The position numbers and the translations under genes are program-made. Of a DNA stretch of 39,021 bases, positions 24,026 to 32,332 are shown in pieces; positions within the stretch are counted from its first letter, which is position 1, and each line of letters opens with the position of its first letter. A model generated the notes under the pieces. The model searched no databases. It had not been told where the DNA came from and saw nothing but the letters and a program-made list of their open reading frames with translations. The stretch comes from an uncultured Oscillospiraceae bacterium (GTDB taxonomy: Bacteria > Bacillota > Clostridia > Oscillospirales > Oscillospiraceae): contig CAAEEO010000006.1 of NCBI GenBank assembly GCA_900754965.1, positions 1 to 39,021 of the forward strand. The letters are read 5' to 3'.

Positions 24026-25207
24026 TTATTTCCGTATCCGTTTCTGATCTTCCGTGACTCTGCGTACAATGGACAATCTCTGACAGGGACTGGGCAAGGG
24101 CATGGTAAACTCCATCATAGCGCGCGGTGTGGACTGAATAGGCGTTCCATCCGGCTCCGCCATACCGGCAGCGATAAAGGAGATCGGTCTCCCCTCACTG
24201 GTCAGCAGTTCCAACTGATCCCCTTCGCAGAACTTATTCCGCTGCGTCAAACGGGCATTTCCCTCCGCATCACAGGATTCAACCACAGCGCAGATCTCTG
24301 CCCCGGCAAAATAAGCGCTGTCCTGCGTGTACTGCCCCGGCGCGCCATAATAGAACCCAGTGCTGTATGGCCGGTGACTGAGTTTCTCCGTTTCCTCTAC
24401 CCACTCCGGCGAGAGCGGCTGTCCGGCAAGGGCCTCATCCATTGCATGGCGGTAGGCATTGGTCACAGCACCGGCGTAGTATGCCGATTTCATCCGCCCC
24501 TCAATTTTGAAACTGGTGACACCTGCCTCCAGCAGTTCCGGAATATGCTCGATCATACACATATCTCTGGAATTCAAAATGAAGGTCCCTCCATCTTCGC
24601 TGATGGGGAAATATTCTCCCGGCCGTTTTTCCTCCATCAGCGCATACTTCCACCGACAGGGTTGGGCACACTGGCCTCGATTCGCATCCCGCTTTCCGGT
24701 CAGGTAATTGGACAGAAGGCAGCGTCCGGAAAAAGACACGCACATGGCGCCATGGACGAATGCCTCGATTTCCAAGTCCTCCGGGATGTTCTCTCGGAAC
24801 AGGCGAATTTCCTCCATACTCATTTCCCGCGCTAAGACCACGCGACTGGCACCCAAATCGTACAGCATCCGGGCAGAGGCACTGTTCACCACACCCATCT
24901 GAGTACTGATATGGACAGGCACTTTAGGCGCATACTGTTTGGCGAGAGAAAAGACCCCCATATCCGCCACGATCACGCCATCAGCGCCGGAATCCTGCAG
25001 AAAAGCAAGATATTCCGGCAGGCGCACAATCTCCTGCTCTCTGGGCAAGGTGTTGCAGGTCACGTACACTTTCACTCCATGCCCATGGGCAAAGCGAATG
25101 GCGCGAACCATTTCCTCCTGGTCAAAATTGCCGGCAGATGCCCGCATCCCAAATTCCGTGCCGGCCAGATACACTGCATCTGCACCGTAGTGCACACACA
25201 TCTCCAA
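24026..25207 (-). CDS. U32 family protein (TrhP-like), N-terminus interrupted
   Basis: A U32 'peptidase' family protein of the type that hydroxylates tRNA uridine (TrhP) in other bacteria. It contains HYGADAVYLAG, the conserved SGRCLLSNYLTGKRDANRGQ with CAQPC, presumed Fe-S or metal-linked cysteines, and SFKIEGRMKSAYYAG. The coordinates use the first TTG, giving 393 residues. The same frame upstream encodes PELLAPAGDFERL, the normal family N-terminus, back to a TAA stop at 25244-25246. Before that, ATGs at 25262-25264 and 25253-25255 with a GAGG would give M-(KTM)TS then stop. A CTG start is possible; otherwise the gene is disrupted. It follows mltG, as in many Firmicutes, but the O-methyltransferase gene often found between them is absent. 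Confidence 0.85.
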   Translation of the reverse strand: MEMCVHYGADAVYLAGTEFGMRASAGNFDQEEMVRAIRFAHGHGVKVYVTCNTLPREQEIVRLPEYLAFLQDSGADGVIVADMGVFSLAKQYAPKVPVHISTQMGVVNSASARMLYDLGASRVVLAREMSMEEIRLFRENIPEDLEIEAFVHGAMCVSFSGRCLLSNYLTGKRDANRGQCAQPCRWKYALMEEKRPGEYFPISEDGGTFILNSRDMCMIEHIPELLEAGVTSFKIEGRMKSAYYAGAVTNAYRHAMDEALAGQPLSPEWVEETEKLSHRPYSTGFYYGAPGQYTQDSAYFAGAEICAVVESCDAEGNARLTQRNKFCEGDQLELLTSEGRPISFIAAGMAEPDGTPIQSTPRAMMEFTMPLPSPCQRLSIVRRVTEDQKRIRK

Positions 25208-25266
25208 CCGCTCAAAATCGCCGGCGGGCGCCAGCAGTTCCGGTTAACTCGTCATCGTTTTCATCC

Positions 25267-26577
25267 TCAACCATAATTCTGGGTGGAGACGAACTGCTCA
25301 TGAGAGGCATAGTCCGCAAAGAACCGATGCGTCTTGGTCTCCGTATCCAGTGCATAGTAGTAATACTGTGTGTTCTCCGGGTTCAGCGCCGCTTTGATAG
25401 AAGCCAGGCCCGGGTTACAGATCGGCCCCGCGGGCAGACCGGTGTTCAGGTACGTGTTATAAGGGCTGTCAATCTGGAAATCAGACTCCACCAGTTTCTC
25501 GTCGTTGCCCTTGGCATACTGGACAGTGGCGTCAATCTGCAGCGGCATGCCCGCAGCCAAACGATTATAGATTACGGACGCGATTCGGGCCCGTTCCTCA
25601 TTGTTGGCCGCCTCTTTCTCGATCATGGAGGCGATCGTAATAATCTGATCCATGGTGTATCCCATGTCAGCCGCCTGCTGTTCCATTTCTTCCGTGATCT
25701 TATAGTTGTAGTTATCCAGGAACTTTCCGATAGCAGAAGAGGGCTCCATATACACAAAGAAGGTATAGGTATCGGGGAACAGATATCCTTCCAGACGATT
25801 GGCATTCCCCTTATCCTCCTCGTTTAAGAAAGAGTAGTTATAAGAGAAGTCTGCCGCAGCTTTCATCAGTTCATCGTAAGAGCTGACCTTATTTTCCGCC
25901 AGTTTTTCAAAGATCTGTCTCATGTTATAGCCCTCCGGGAGCATAACATCTACGGTAACGGCTGCACCGGAACCCTGATTCATCTTCTTTACCAATGCCC
26001 GATAGTCAAACTCAGTGGACAGTTCGTAAGATCCTGGCTCCAGTTTTCTTGCAGCATTGGAAATGGTGCAATAGAATTTGAACAGAGACTTGTACTCAAT
26101 CAGGCCCTCAGCCTTCAGCTGATCTGCCACATAGTCCATGTCCGCCTCTGTGATTGTCTTTGTGCTGGTATTTCCCTCATCATCCGTCACAGTGATCTCT
26201 TTTTCCGTGAATACGTCCTCGCCCAGTGTGATCACAGCCTCAACATTGGGTTTATTCAGCGCCAGAACATCCGAGGCGGCCATCCAGCCGACACAGGCCA
26301 GAATCACACTCACGCTGACCACAAATACAAAATACATCAGTCCGCCCAGGCAGCCAATCCGCATTTCACGACTCTTTCGGATAGGGCGGAAATCCCGTTC
26401 CTCTGTTTCGCGGGCTGTATCATGCTTGCTCTTTTTTTGTTTTGTCTGTTTCTTGGGTTTTTCCCGCCGCTCCTTCTTCTCCGCGGCCTGGGAATGCTGC
26501 TGTCCAGCGCTGTGCTCCTCCGGACCAGGTGCATGTGTCCCAAACATTTCTTCTAACTTCTTATCATTTTCTGCCAT
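25267..26577 (-). CDS. mltG: Endolytic transglycosylase MltG
   Basis: A 436-residue YceG/MltG protein that cuts nascent glycan strands and thereby sets peptidoglycan chain length. The first about 75 residues are cytoplasmic and highly charged (a Lys-rich low-complexity stretch at about 34-51). One membrane segment follows (about 79-101), then the extracytoplasmic YceG domain with the catalytic-glutamate region IASMIEKEAANNEERARIAS and VIYNRLAAGMPLQIDATVQY. It precedes the U32 gene, whose possible start lies three bases from the mltG stop. Confidence 0.93.
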   Translation of the reverse strand: MAENDKKLEEMFGTHAPGPEEHSAGQQHSQAAEKKERREKPKKQTKQKKSKHDTARETEERDFRPIRKSREMRIGCLGGLMYFVFVVSVSVILACVGWMAASDVLALNKPNVEAVITLGEDVFTEKEITVTDDEGNTSTKTITEADMDYVADQLKAEGLIEYKSLFKFYCTISNAARKLEPGSYELSTEFDYRALVKKMNQGSGAAVTVDVMLPEGYNMRQIFEKLAENKVSSYDELMKAAADFSYNYSFLNEEDKGNANRLEGYLFPDTYTFFVYMEPSSAIGKFLDNYNYKITEEMEQQAADMGYTMDQIITIASMIEKEAANNEERARIASVIYNRLAAGMPLQIDATVQYAKGNDEKLVESDFQIDSPYNTYLNTGLPAGPICNPGLASIKAALNPENTQYYYYALDTETKTHRFFADYASHEQFVSTQNYG

Positions 26578-26751
26578 AGTTCATTTCTCCTTGACAAGCT
26601 GCCAAATTGTCACCCAACTTGGAGCTCAGGCATAGTATGTTGCGGGTGGAGGCCCACCCGATTTCTTCCAGAAACGATCGTGTCGATCCCCTCAACCGCA
26701 CGAGGAAACAGACTGCGAAAAATATACATGTGCGGAGAAAGGGTCATTTTT

Positions 26752-26949
26752 ATGTTCTGCGGAAACGGTAACAACTGCCTTTGGATCATCATTATCCTCA
26801 TTCTTCTGTTCTGCTGCGGCGGCATTGGCAACTGCGGAAATGATTGCAACTGCACCTGCACTTGCGGCAACAGCTGCGGATGCAATAACGGCTGCAACTG
26901 CAACTGCCACTGTAATTGCAACAACGGCTGCAGCAATATCTGCTGCTGA
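26752..26949 (+). CDS. Cysteine/asparagine-rich small peptide with N-terminal membrane segment
   Basis: A 65-residue peptide with 19 Cys and 15 Asn. After MFCGNGNNC comes one hydrophobic segment (LWIIIILILLF, residues 10-20), then a tail of C-N-C, C-G-C, C-T-C and C-H-C units. It resembles small proteins in Clostridia annotated as 'chorion class high-cysteine'; no function is established. Metal binding or disulphide cross-linking in a spore layer is my inference. The frame is open further upstream, but the ATG at 26752 has a GAAAGGG eight bases before it, and a perfect terminator follows the stop. Confidence 0.7.
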   Translation: MFCGNGNNCLWIIIILILLFCCGGIGNCGNDCNCTCTCGNSCGCNNGCNCNCHCNCNNGCSNICC

Positions 26950-26957
26950 TCTGCGAT

Positions 26958-26990
26958 GGGGTTTCTTCGGAAACCCCTTTTTTTCTTTTA
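26958..26990 (+). terminator. Terminator after the Cys-rich gene
   Basis: GGGGTTTC pairs with GAAACCCC across a TTCG tetraloop (26958-26977), and a long T tract follows. There is no equivalent T tract for the convergent minus-strand gene, which ends at 26988. Confidence 0.92.
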
Positions 26991-27542
26991 TTTGATGGAC
27001 AAGACCGTTTTTTCCGTGAGAATGATTTCCACCGGAAAATCATTCCATTCCGTCGGCAGCTGCCCCACCAGAAAACGCTCCCTGCAAAGGCCCACCAGAA
27101 CCCCTTCACTCTTGGACAAGTATCGGTCATAGTAGCCTCCACCCTGCCCCAAACGCTGTCCGGCGCGATCAAAGCACAACCCCGGAACCAACACCGGATC
27201 TCCCGGCTGAGGGATCATTTTTTTCCATCGCTCCGGCTCCGGAATTCCAAATCTCCCCGGATGGAGCATCCCTGTGTATTGATAAAACTCCATCTGGCCA
27301 TTCGGCTCGGAAATTGGAAGTGCAACCACTTTCCCCTGGTCTGCTGCCCACCGGATCAGCCGTCGGGTATCGATTTCCCTGCCAACGCTGCAATATAAAA
27401 ACAGACGCTGTGCATCCCTGCAGAGAGGATGGCTGCGTACCTGCTCAAAAATACACTGATCCGATCGTTCCAGTTCCAACTGGGGAATATCTGCCAACTG
27501 TTCCCGGATTCTGCGGCGCAGTGCCGCCTTTTCTTCAATCAA
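26988..27542 (-). CDS. 5-formyltetrahydrofolate cyclo-ligase
   Basis: A 184-residue enzyme that converts 5-formyl-THF to 5,10-methenyl-THF using ATP. It begins MIEEKAALRRRIREQL and contains LFLYCSVGREIDTRRLI and the ATP/folate motif DRAGQRLGQGGGYYDRYLS. The start is a TTG at 27540-27542 that overlaps the tmk stop by eight bases; frames reaching further upstream only shadow tmk. It is the last gene of the Sir2-tagA-tmk group, and the overlap implies coupled translation. Confidence 0.9.
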   Translation of the reverse strand: MIEEKAALRRRIREQLADIPQLELERSDQCIFEQVRSHPLCRDAQRLFLYCSVGREIDTRRLIRWAADQGKVVALPISEPNGQMEFYQYTGMLHPGRFGIPEPERWKKMIPQPGDPVLVPGLCFDRAGQRLGQGGGYYDRYLSKSEGVLVGLCRERFLVGQLPTEWNDFPVEIILTEKTVLSIK

Positions 27543-28218
27543 GTTCCAGGACTCCTTTGACCAGCTGATAGATCTCCTCGTGTTTTTCCTCAATGGATAG
27601 TTCCCGACCGTCCCGCTGATAGTCCACCACTTTCCATCCATAATGGGCTGCAGCCTCATGGCCCAAGCGCAGACACTGCGCCAAATACGCCTTGTCCTGC
27701 TCATGAATATCTGCGCTGCTGCCATCCTCTGCCCGCCGCATTGCCATGCGGGACAGGGAAAGCTCCACGCTGACATCCAAATACAGTACCGCGTCCGGAC
27801 GGGGCAAGCCCATCCGATCATATTCTAAATCATACAGCCAGTCGAAAAATTGGGGAAGCTGCTCCGGCGGTAATTTACTCCCCTGATGAACGGCATTGGA
27901 GGTCGTGTATCGATCTGTTAAAACGATTCCGCCCTGCTTATAAAAAGTTCCCCAATCATCGGTAGCATAAGAAGCATATCGATCCACAGCATAAAACGTT
28001 GACGCTGCGTAGGCATTCACCGCCGCCGGATCTTTTCCGAACGCACCGCCCAAATACATCCGTACCAAAGCGGAAGACGGCTGATCGTAACGCGGAAAAA
28101 CAATATTTCGAAACTCCAGACCTTCTTGCCGAAGGCGGTCACATAAACGGCGGTATTGGACAGATTTCCCACTGCCGTCGATTCCCTCGAACACGATCAG
28201 TTTTCCCTGTTTGTTCAT
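27535..28218 (-). CDS. tmk: Thymidylate kinase
   Basis: A 227-residue dTMP kinase. It has the P-loop EGIDGSGKS (residues 10-18), the DRY-type motif LTDRYTTSN, and a lid region with RRAEDGSSADIHEQD. It phosphorylates dTMP to dTDP. The ATG at 28216-28218 overlaps the TagA stop by four bases (ATGA). The segment VFPRYDQPSSALVRMYLGGAFG indicates the group of tmk-like kinases common in Clostridia. Confidence 0.93.
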   Translation of the reverse strand: MNKQGKLIVFEGIDGSGKSVQYRRLCDRLRQEGLEFRNIVFPRYDQPSSALVRMYLGGAFGKDPAAVNAYAASTFYAVDRYASYATDDWGTFYKQGGIVLTDRYTTSNAVHQGSKLPPEQLPQFFDWLYDLEYDRMGLPRPDAVLYLDVSVELSLSRMAMRRAEDGSSADIHEQDKAYLAQCLRLGHEAAAHYGWKVVDYQRDGRELSIEEKHEEIYQLVKGVLELD

Positions 28219-28940
28219 GCTCCCGTCACTCTCTCTTTCACTGCACACAGCGCAAATTTCGGCAATTTCATCATTCGGCCGATCCGTTTCGGCTCTTTCA
28301 TCAGCCGATACAGCCATTCCAATCCCAGTTTCTGCCAGCGCTCCGGCGCCCGTTCCACCACACCGGCAAACACATCCAAACTGCCGCCCAGTCCTGCCAT
28401 CAGACCAACTTGCAGCTTTCCGGCGTATTGTTCCATCCATAGTTCCTGTTTGGGCGATCCCAGGCAAACCAGCAGCATATCCGGTCTTGCCTGATTGATC
28501 TGCTCCACAATCGGTGCATCTTCCGTGAAATAGCCATCATGGGTCCCGGCGATTTTCAGTCCGGGATAGCGTTCCCGCAGATTGACCCCCGCCTGCTCTG
28601 CCACGCCCGGCTTAGCGCCAAACAGGAACACGCTCCCACCGGTTCGAGACAGCTGTTCCATCACACCGGTGGCAAAATCGATTCCCGGTGTTTTTTCCTT
28701 CAACGGTGTTCCCAAAATCTTTGCCCCATAAATGACACCCACACCATCCGGCAAAACCAGTGCTGCCTGTTCCACCGCTCGATGCAGCGCCGGGTCTTCT
28801 CTGGCACTCATCACGATCTCCGGGTTCGGCGTGACCACATAGCGTCCGGAGCGGGCGCGGATCAGTTCCAATGCCTGTTCAATAGCCTCTGCCATGGAAA
28901 CATTATCAAATGAAACACCCAAAACATCGATTTTACTCAT
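28215..28940 (-). CDS. WecG/TagA/CpsF family glycosyltransferase
   Basis: A 241-residue GT26 glycosyltransferase. Hallmarks are VVTPNPEIVMSAREDPALH, LVLPDGVGVIYGAKILG (with the catalytic Asp), the Rossmann-like GGSVFLFGAKPGVAE and LLVCLGSPKQELWMEQY. It probably adds N-acetylmannosamine to a lipid-linked GlcNAc during teichoic acid-like polymer synthesis, although no other wall polymer genes are near. Both ends overlap their neighbours by four bases, Sir2 upstream and tmk downstream. Confidence 0.92.
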   Translation of the reverse strand: MSKIDVLGVSFDNVSMAEAIEQALELIRARSGRYVVTPNPEIVMSAREDPALHRAVEQAALVLPDGVGVIYGAKILGTPLKEKTPGIDFATGVMEQLSRTGGSVFLFGAKPGVAEQAGVNLRERYPGLKIAGTHDGYFTEDAPIVEQINQARPDMLLVCLGSPKQELWMEQYAGKLQVGLMAGLGGSLDVFAGVVERAPERWQKLGLEWLYRLMKEPKRIGRMMKLPKFALCAVKERVTGA

Positions 28941-29653
28941 AACTGTGAAAGTACCTCTCCGATTTTTCCATGGATCACCAAATTGGCCATCCCATCTGCC
29001 GGAGTCTCCGACAAATTAATCAGCACCAACTTGTTTCCTCGATAGTAATTGATCAATCCGGCAGCGGGATACACATTCAAAGATGTGCCGCCGATGATCA
29101 GAATTTCTGCATCCCGTATCAGTTGAAGGGATTCCGCCATGATTCGATCGTCTAATCCCTCTTCATACAAGACAACATCCGGGCGCACAATTCCGCCGCA
29201 AACACAGCGCGGAATACCTACGCTCTCATTGACAAAGCTTTCCGGGTATTTTTTCCCGCACCGTGCACAGTAGCAGCGATGGACGCTGCCGTGCAGTTCC
29301 AGAACTTTACAACTGCCGGCAAGCTGATGCAGTCCGTCAATATTTTGCGTGATGACCGCTTTCAGCTTTCCCTCCTGCTCCCACTGGGCCAGTTTCCGGT
29401 GGGCAGCATTGGGCTGCGCATCGCGCACGATCAGCTTGTCCCGATAAAACCGGTAAAACTCCTCCGGTTCCCGTTCAAAAAATGTGTGACTCAGAATCGT
29501 TTCCGGAGGGAATTTGTAGGACTGATGATACAGTCCGTCTACACTGCGGAAGTCTGGGATACCGCTTTCAGTAGATACACCGGCACCGCCAAAAAACACT
29601 ATATTCTCGCTGGCATCGACCCAACTGCGCAGGACCTTGATTGCCTCATCCAT
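28937..29653 (-). CDS. NAD-dependent protein deacylase, Sir2 family
   Basis: A 238-residue sirtuin (CobB/SrtN-like). It has the NAD-binding motif GAGVSTESGIPDFRS, the catalytic QNIDGLHQLAG then LELHG, and a Zn finger with two Cys pairs (CARC and CVC). It removes acyl groups from lysines. The frame is open 12 codons further upstream, but the ATG at 29651-29653 lies nine bases after AAGGAGGAG. It is the first gene of the operon, with its own promoter. Confidence 0.93.
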   Translation of the reverse strand: MDEAIKVLRSWVDASENIVFFGGAGVSTESGIPDFRSVDGLYHQSYKFPPETILSHTFFEREPEEFYRFYRDKLIVRDAQPNAAHRKLAQWEQEGKLKAVITQNIDGLHQLAGSCKVLELHGSVHRCYCARCGKKYPESFVNESVGIPRCVCGGIVRPDVVLYEEGLDDRIMAESLQLIRDAEILIIGGTSLNVYPAAGLINYYRGNKLVLINLSETPADGMANLVIHGKIGEVLSQL

Positions 29654-29700
29654 GAACGGCTCCTCCTTTTTACGCATCAAAACACGCAAATAATCACTTT

Positions 29701-29729
29701 ACTATACCATAGCAGAGGTAAAATTACAA
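29701..29729 (-). promoter_or_regulatory. Sigma-A promoter of the Sir2 operon
   Basis: On the minus strand TTGTAA at 29724-29729, a 17-base spacer and TATAGT at 29701-29706, followed by the Sir2 ribosome binding site at about 29663-29670. Confidence 0.75.
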
Positions 29730-29856
29730 CCAACAGTGCTGATTTGATTGGAAAAGTTCGGTACCGTCACCCCAGCAGATGCTCTGCCATGAGTGTTGGT
29801 CAGCAAGATCTGCTCTGGGCCTTCGCCGCCTTTGAGGCTGAGGCAAGATGACAAAA

Positions 29857-29883
29857 ATCCCGGAACCATAACGGTTCCGGGAT
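29857..29883 (-). terminator. Terminator after the SHOCT-domain gene
   Basis: An 11-bp perfect stem (29857-29867 with 29873-29883) with a 5-base loop. The minus strand continues TTTTTGTC. It lies 30 bases after the stop of the gene at 29916. Confidence 0.85.
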
Positions 29884-29915
29884 GAAATTAAACCTTGCCA
29901 AGTTGCTGGATAGCT

Positions 29916-30236
29916 TTACAAGAAAAAAAGGGGCAGAGAAAACAAAGCAGAAAGAAGTGCAAAAATCGCACAGCCAATCATGAATTTACCGTCCCCAGTG
30001 CTCGCAAAGGCTCTCCATTCTTCTTTGGAATCATTTCTTTTTGCAATAGTTTTGCTTTCCGATAACTTTGAAGTTTCAGCCATCGTCTCAAGGTATGTTT
30101 TCATCGCGTCCATGTGAAACAGGTCTTCACTCTGTTTTTCAAATTCCTCTCGGGTGATTTCACCGTTCGCGTATCTGGTTGACAAGATGTCGATATAGTC
30201 AACAAAATCGTGATGAGTCTTTACGGATTCGTTCAT
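29916..30236 (-). CDS. Small SHOCT-like membrane protein
   Basis: A 106-residue protein. The motif ILSTRYANGEITREEFEKQS (about residues 18-37) is typical of the SHOCT domain, a short C-terminal-type oligomerisation motif; here it is near the N-terminus. A charged middle is followed by one C-terminal membrane segment (about 86-106, FMIGCAIFALLSALFSLPLFFL). It has its own sigma-A promoter and terminator and is divergent from the tail cluster. Whether it belongs to the host or to the element is not clear. Confidence 0.75.
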   Translation of the reverse strand: MNESVKTHHDFVDYIDILSTRYANGEITREEFEKQSEDLFHMDAMKTYLETMAETSKLSESKTIAKRNDSKEEWRAFASTGDGKFMIGCAIFALLSALFSLPLFFL

Positions 30237-30256
30237 AGTATCACATCCTCATCTTC

Positions 30257-30285
30257 ATTCTATCACTCTGTTATATCATCGTCAA
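30257..30285 (-). promoter_or_regulatory. Sigma-A promoter of the SHOCT gene, overlapping the tape measure RBS
   Basis: On the minus strand TTGACG at 30280-30285, 17 bases, then TAGAAT at 30257-30262. The -35 touches the AAGGAGG (30284-30290) of the divergent tape measure gene. No comparable + strand promoter was seen in this 59-base gap. Confidence 0.7.
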
Positions 30286-30295
30286 GGAGGTATGT

Positions 30296-32332
30296 ATGGG
30301 AAAAGATGTTAGCCTCGCCGTAAGCCTTTCGGACAAAGTTTCCCCGGTGCTGAAGGCCATGACCGGCTATACCAAAGCCTTTGACAAAAGCATGGAGGAT
30401 CTGGACCGGCAGGTCCACACGCTGGAAAAAAGCCAGAAGGAGCTGGCCGCCGAAACAACCACGCTCCGGGTACGCCTGACTCAGGCAAACGAGGCCGTCA
30501 AACTGGCCACAAAAGACTACAAAAAATATGGCGATGCACTGCACATGAAAGCTCTGCAAGACGCCATTGATGAACAGGAAGAACTCAAGCTCGCCCTGGA
30601 TACCAGCCGAGCGGCGATGAAATCAAATCAGCAGACCTACAAGGATATGCTCAGCGGCTTTCGCGCTGATGCTGTTTCCCTCCGGGCAGGAGACCAAACC
30701 AGTCAAGTAAGTTTTGGCACTTCCATTGCATCCCTCGGAAAGGCCGGAATCGGGAACCTGATTGGTCAATCATTTTCTCAGGCACTCAGCTCCGATCTCG
30801 AGAGCGCACTTGGCCAGCCCCTGGCCACTGCAGTCGGCAGCACAGTTTCCGGGATTGTCTCAGGAATTTCAATGGGTTCTATCGCCGGTCCGCAAGGCAT
30901 GCTTGTCGGGGGACTTTTAGGCCTTAGTTCTGGGCTGATGTCGGCAATCACAACCGTTTCCGATGCCAAAGACGACACCTTCAAATCCTATGTACAAGAG
31001 ACAGTTGAAGACCAGATCCAGTCCATGGACAACACCCTGACCAGCGGGTCCACCATTGCCGGCAGCCGGGAACAGACCCGATTGGCATTTGCCCAGCGGT
31101 TCGGGGATGAGGCCGTAACAAACGCCTATCTGGATCAGGTCAAAACCATGGCCCGAAACACCAATTACAGTTTTGATGAGATCACCGGGTATTCGAAAGC
31201 GCTGCTCAACACCTACGCCCCTGACGAAGTGTTCGGCGTTCTGCAATCCCTGTCCGATGCCACTGCCGGCCTTGGCCTGAACGAATCTGACGTCAATGTG
31301 ATGATCCAGGGTCTGTCCCGCATGAGAACCACCGGGAAAGCCACCATGGAGTACCTGAATTTCTTCGGTGAGCGGGGCGTAGATGTCTACAGTGCCCTGT
31401 CAAACGCCACCGGGGCGGATCGCGCTGACATCGCTGAGATGGTCTCCCGCGGAGAGATCTCCGGCGGCACGGCAGCGCAGGCGATCCTGGACTATATCAA
31501 CGCCACATTCGGTGGCCTGTCTGAAAAACTCTCCGGTACATACGACGCCATGGTGGACAACCTGGCAGATGCCCAGGCAGAGATCGACACCGCCATGGGC
31601 GAGGGATATAACGAGGCCCGGAAAGAGGGCATCCAGGCTCAGTCCGATTGGCTGGGCGGCAGCGGCGGGGAGGCCGTGGCAGAGGCTTATCGCGCCATTG
31701 GTGCCTGGAAAGCCAGCCTGGAAAACGAGAAAGAGCAGCTAATGCGGCAGTATATTGACGAGGCTATGGCCTCCGACGAGTATCAGACCGCAGATGCCGC
31801 CAATGACGCTGCCACCATGGGCCGGCTCATCATGGAGGCAAAAGTCAAAGCCCAAAATGAATACAACGCCAGCGAAGGCGCCCAGCTGATGCTGGAATCT
31901 GAATTGTCCCTGATTGACAGTGTCCGCAACAATACGGCGCTGAACGAGGACTATTACGATGCCGGTGCCCGGCTGGGAACCGCTTTTTCCCGTGGGCGGC
32001 TGTCTACGATCGCGGACAACAGCGCATTTCTGGCGATTCCGGATATCTCCGGAAATGTGACGACAGTTGACCTGTCCGCTGCAACTGGTCTTAACGGCTA
32101 TGCCACCGGCCTGTCTCGTGTCCCGTATGACAACTTCCCGGCTCTGCTCCACGAGGGTGAACGGGTGATGACCGCGGCCGAGGCCAGATCTGCTGATAAC
32201 CGCGCTGTCCAAGTTACGATTTCGGGCAATGAATTCGTCGTGCGCCAGGACAGCGACATTGATGCCATCGCAACAGCCTTGGCTGATAAGATCCGATTGG
32301 CCGCATTAAGTGGGGTGACAACATGGCAGTAA
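30296..32332 (+). CDS. Phage tail tape measure protein
   Basis: A 678-residue tape measure protein. The N-terminal 130 residues are coiled coil (LDRQVHTLEKSQKELAAETT). A Gly/Ser-rich hydrophobic stretch (about 135-220, GSIAGPQGMLVGGLLGLSSG) follows, then long helices. The C-terminus carries the common tape measure ending GYATGLSRVPYDNFPALLHE followed by GERVMTAAEARS. In phages its length sets the tail length; this short one predicts a short tail. It is the first gene of the + strand cluster, with a good AAGGAGG. The genes that normally precede it (sheath, tube, chaperones) are missing. Confidence 0.9.
   Translation: MGKDVSLAVSLSDKVSPVLKAMTGYTKAFDKSMEDLDRQVHTLEKSQKELAAETTTLRVRLTQANEAVKLATKDYKKYGDALHMKALQDAIDEQEELKLALDTSRAAMKSNQQTYKDMLSGFRADAVSLRAGDQTSQVSFGTSIASLGKAGIGNLIGQSFSQALSSDLESALGQPLATAVGSTVSGIVSGISMGSIAGPQGMLVGGLLGLSSGLMSAITTVSDAKDDTFKSYVQETVEDQIQSMDNTLTSGSTIAGSREQTRLAFAQRFGDEAVTNAYLDQVKTMARNTNYSFDEITGYSKALLNTYAPDEVFGVLQSLSDATAGLGLNESDVNVMIQGLSRMRTTGKATMEYLNFFGERGVDVYSALSNATGADRADIAEMVSRGEISGGTAAQAILDYINATFGGLSEKLSGTYDAMVDNLADAQAEIDTAMGEGYNEARKEGIQAQSDWLGGSGGEAVAEAYRAIGAWKASLENEKEQLMRQYIDEAMASDEYQTADAANDAATMGRLIMEAKVKAQNEYNASEGAQLMLESELSLIDSVRNNTALNEDYYDAGARLGTAFSRGRLSTIADNSAFLAIPDISGNVTTVDLSAATGLNGYATGLSRVPYDNFPALLHEGERVMTAAEARSADNRAVQVTISGNEFVVRQDSDIDAIATALADKIRLAALSGVTTWQ

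Noticed and set aside
26643..26660. Small hairpin CGGGTGG-CCACCCG as terminator between mltG and the Cys-rich gene
   Set aside because: No T tract on either strand and no gene ending nearby; its role is unknown.
26610..26936. Minus-strand frames with Gln/Leu- or Ala-rich repeats
   Set aside because: They are antisense to the Cys/Asn codon repeats of the + strand peptide and have no RBS.
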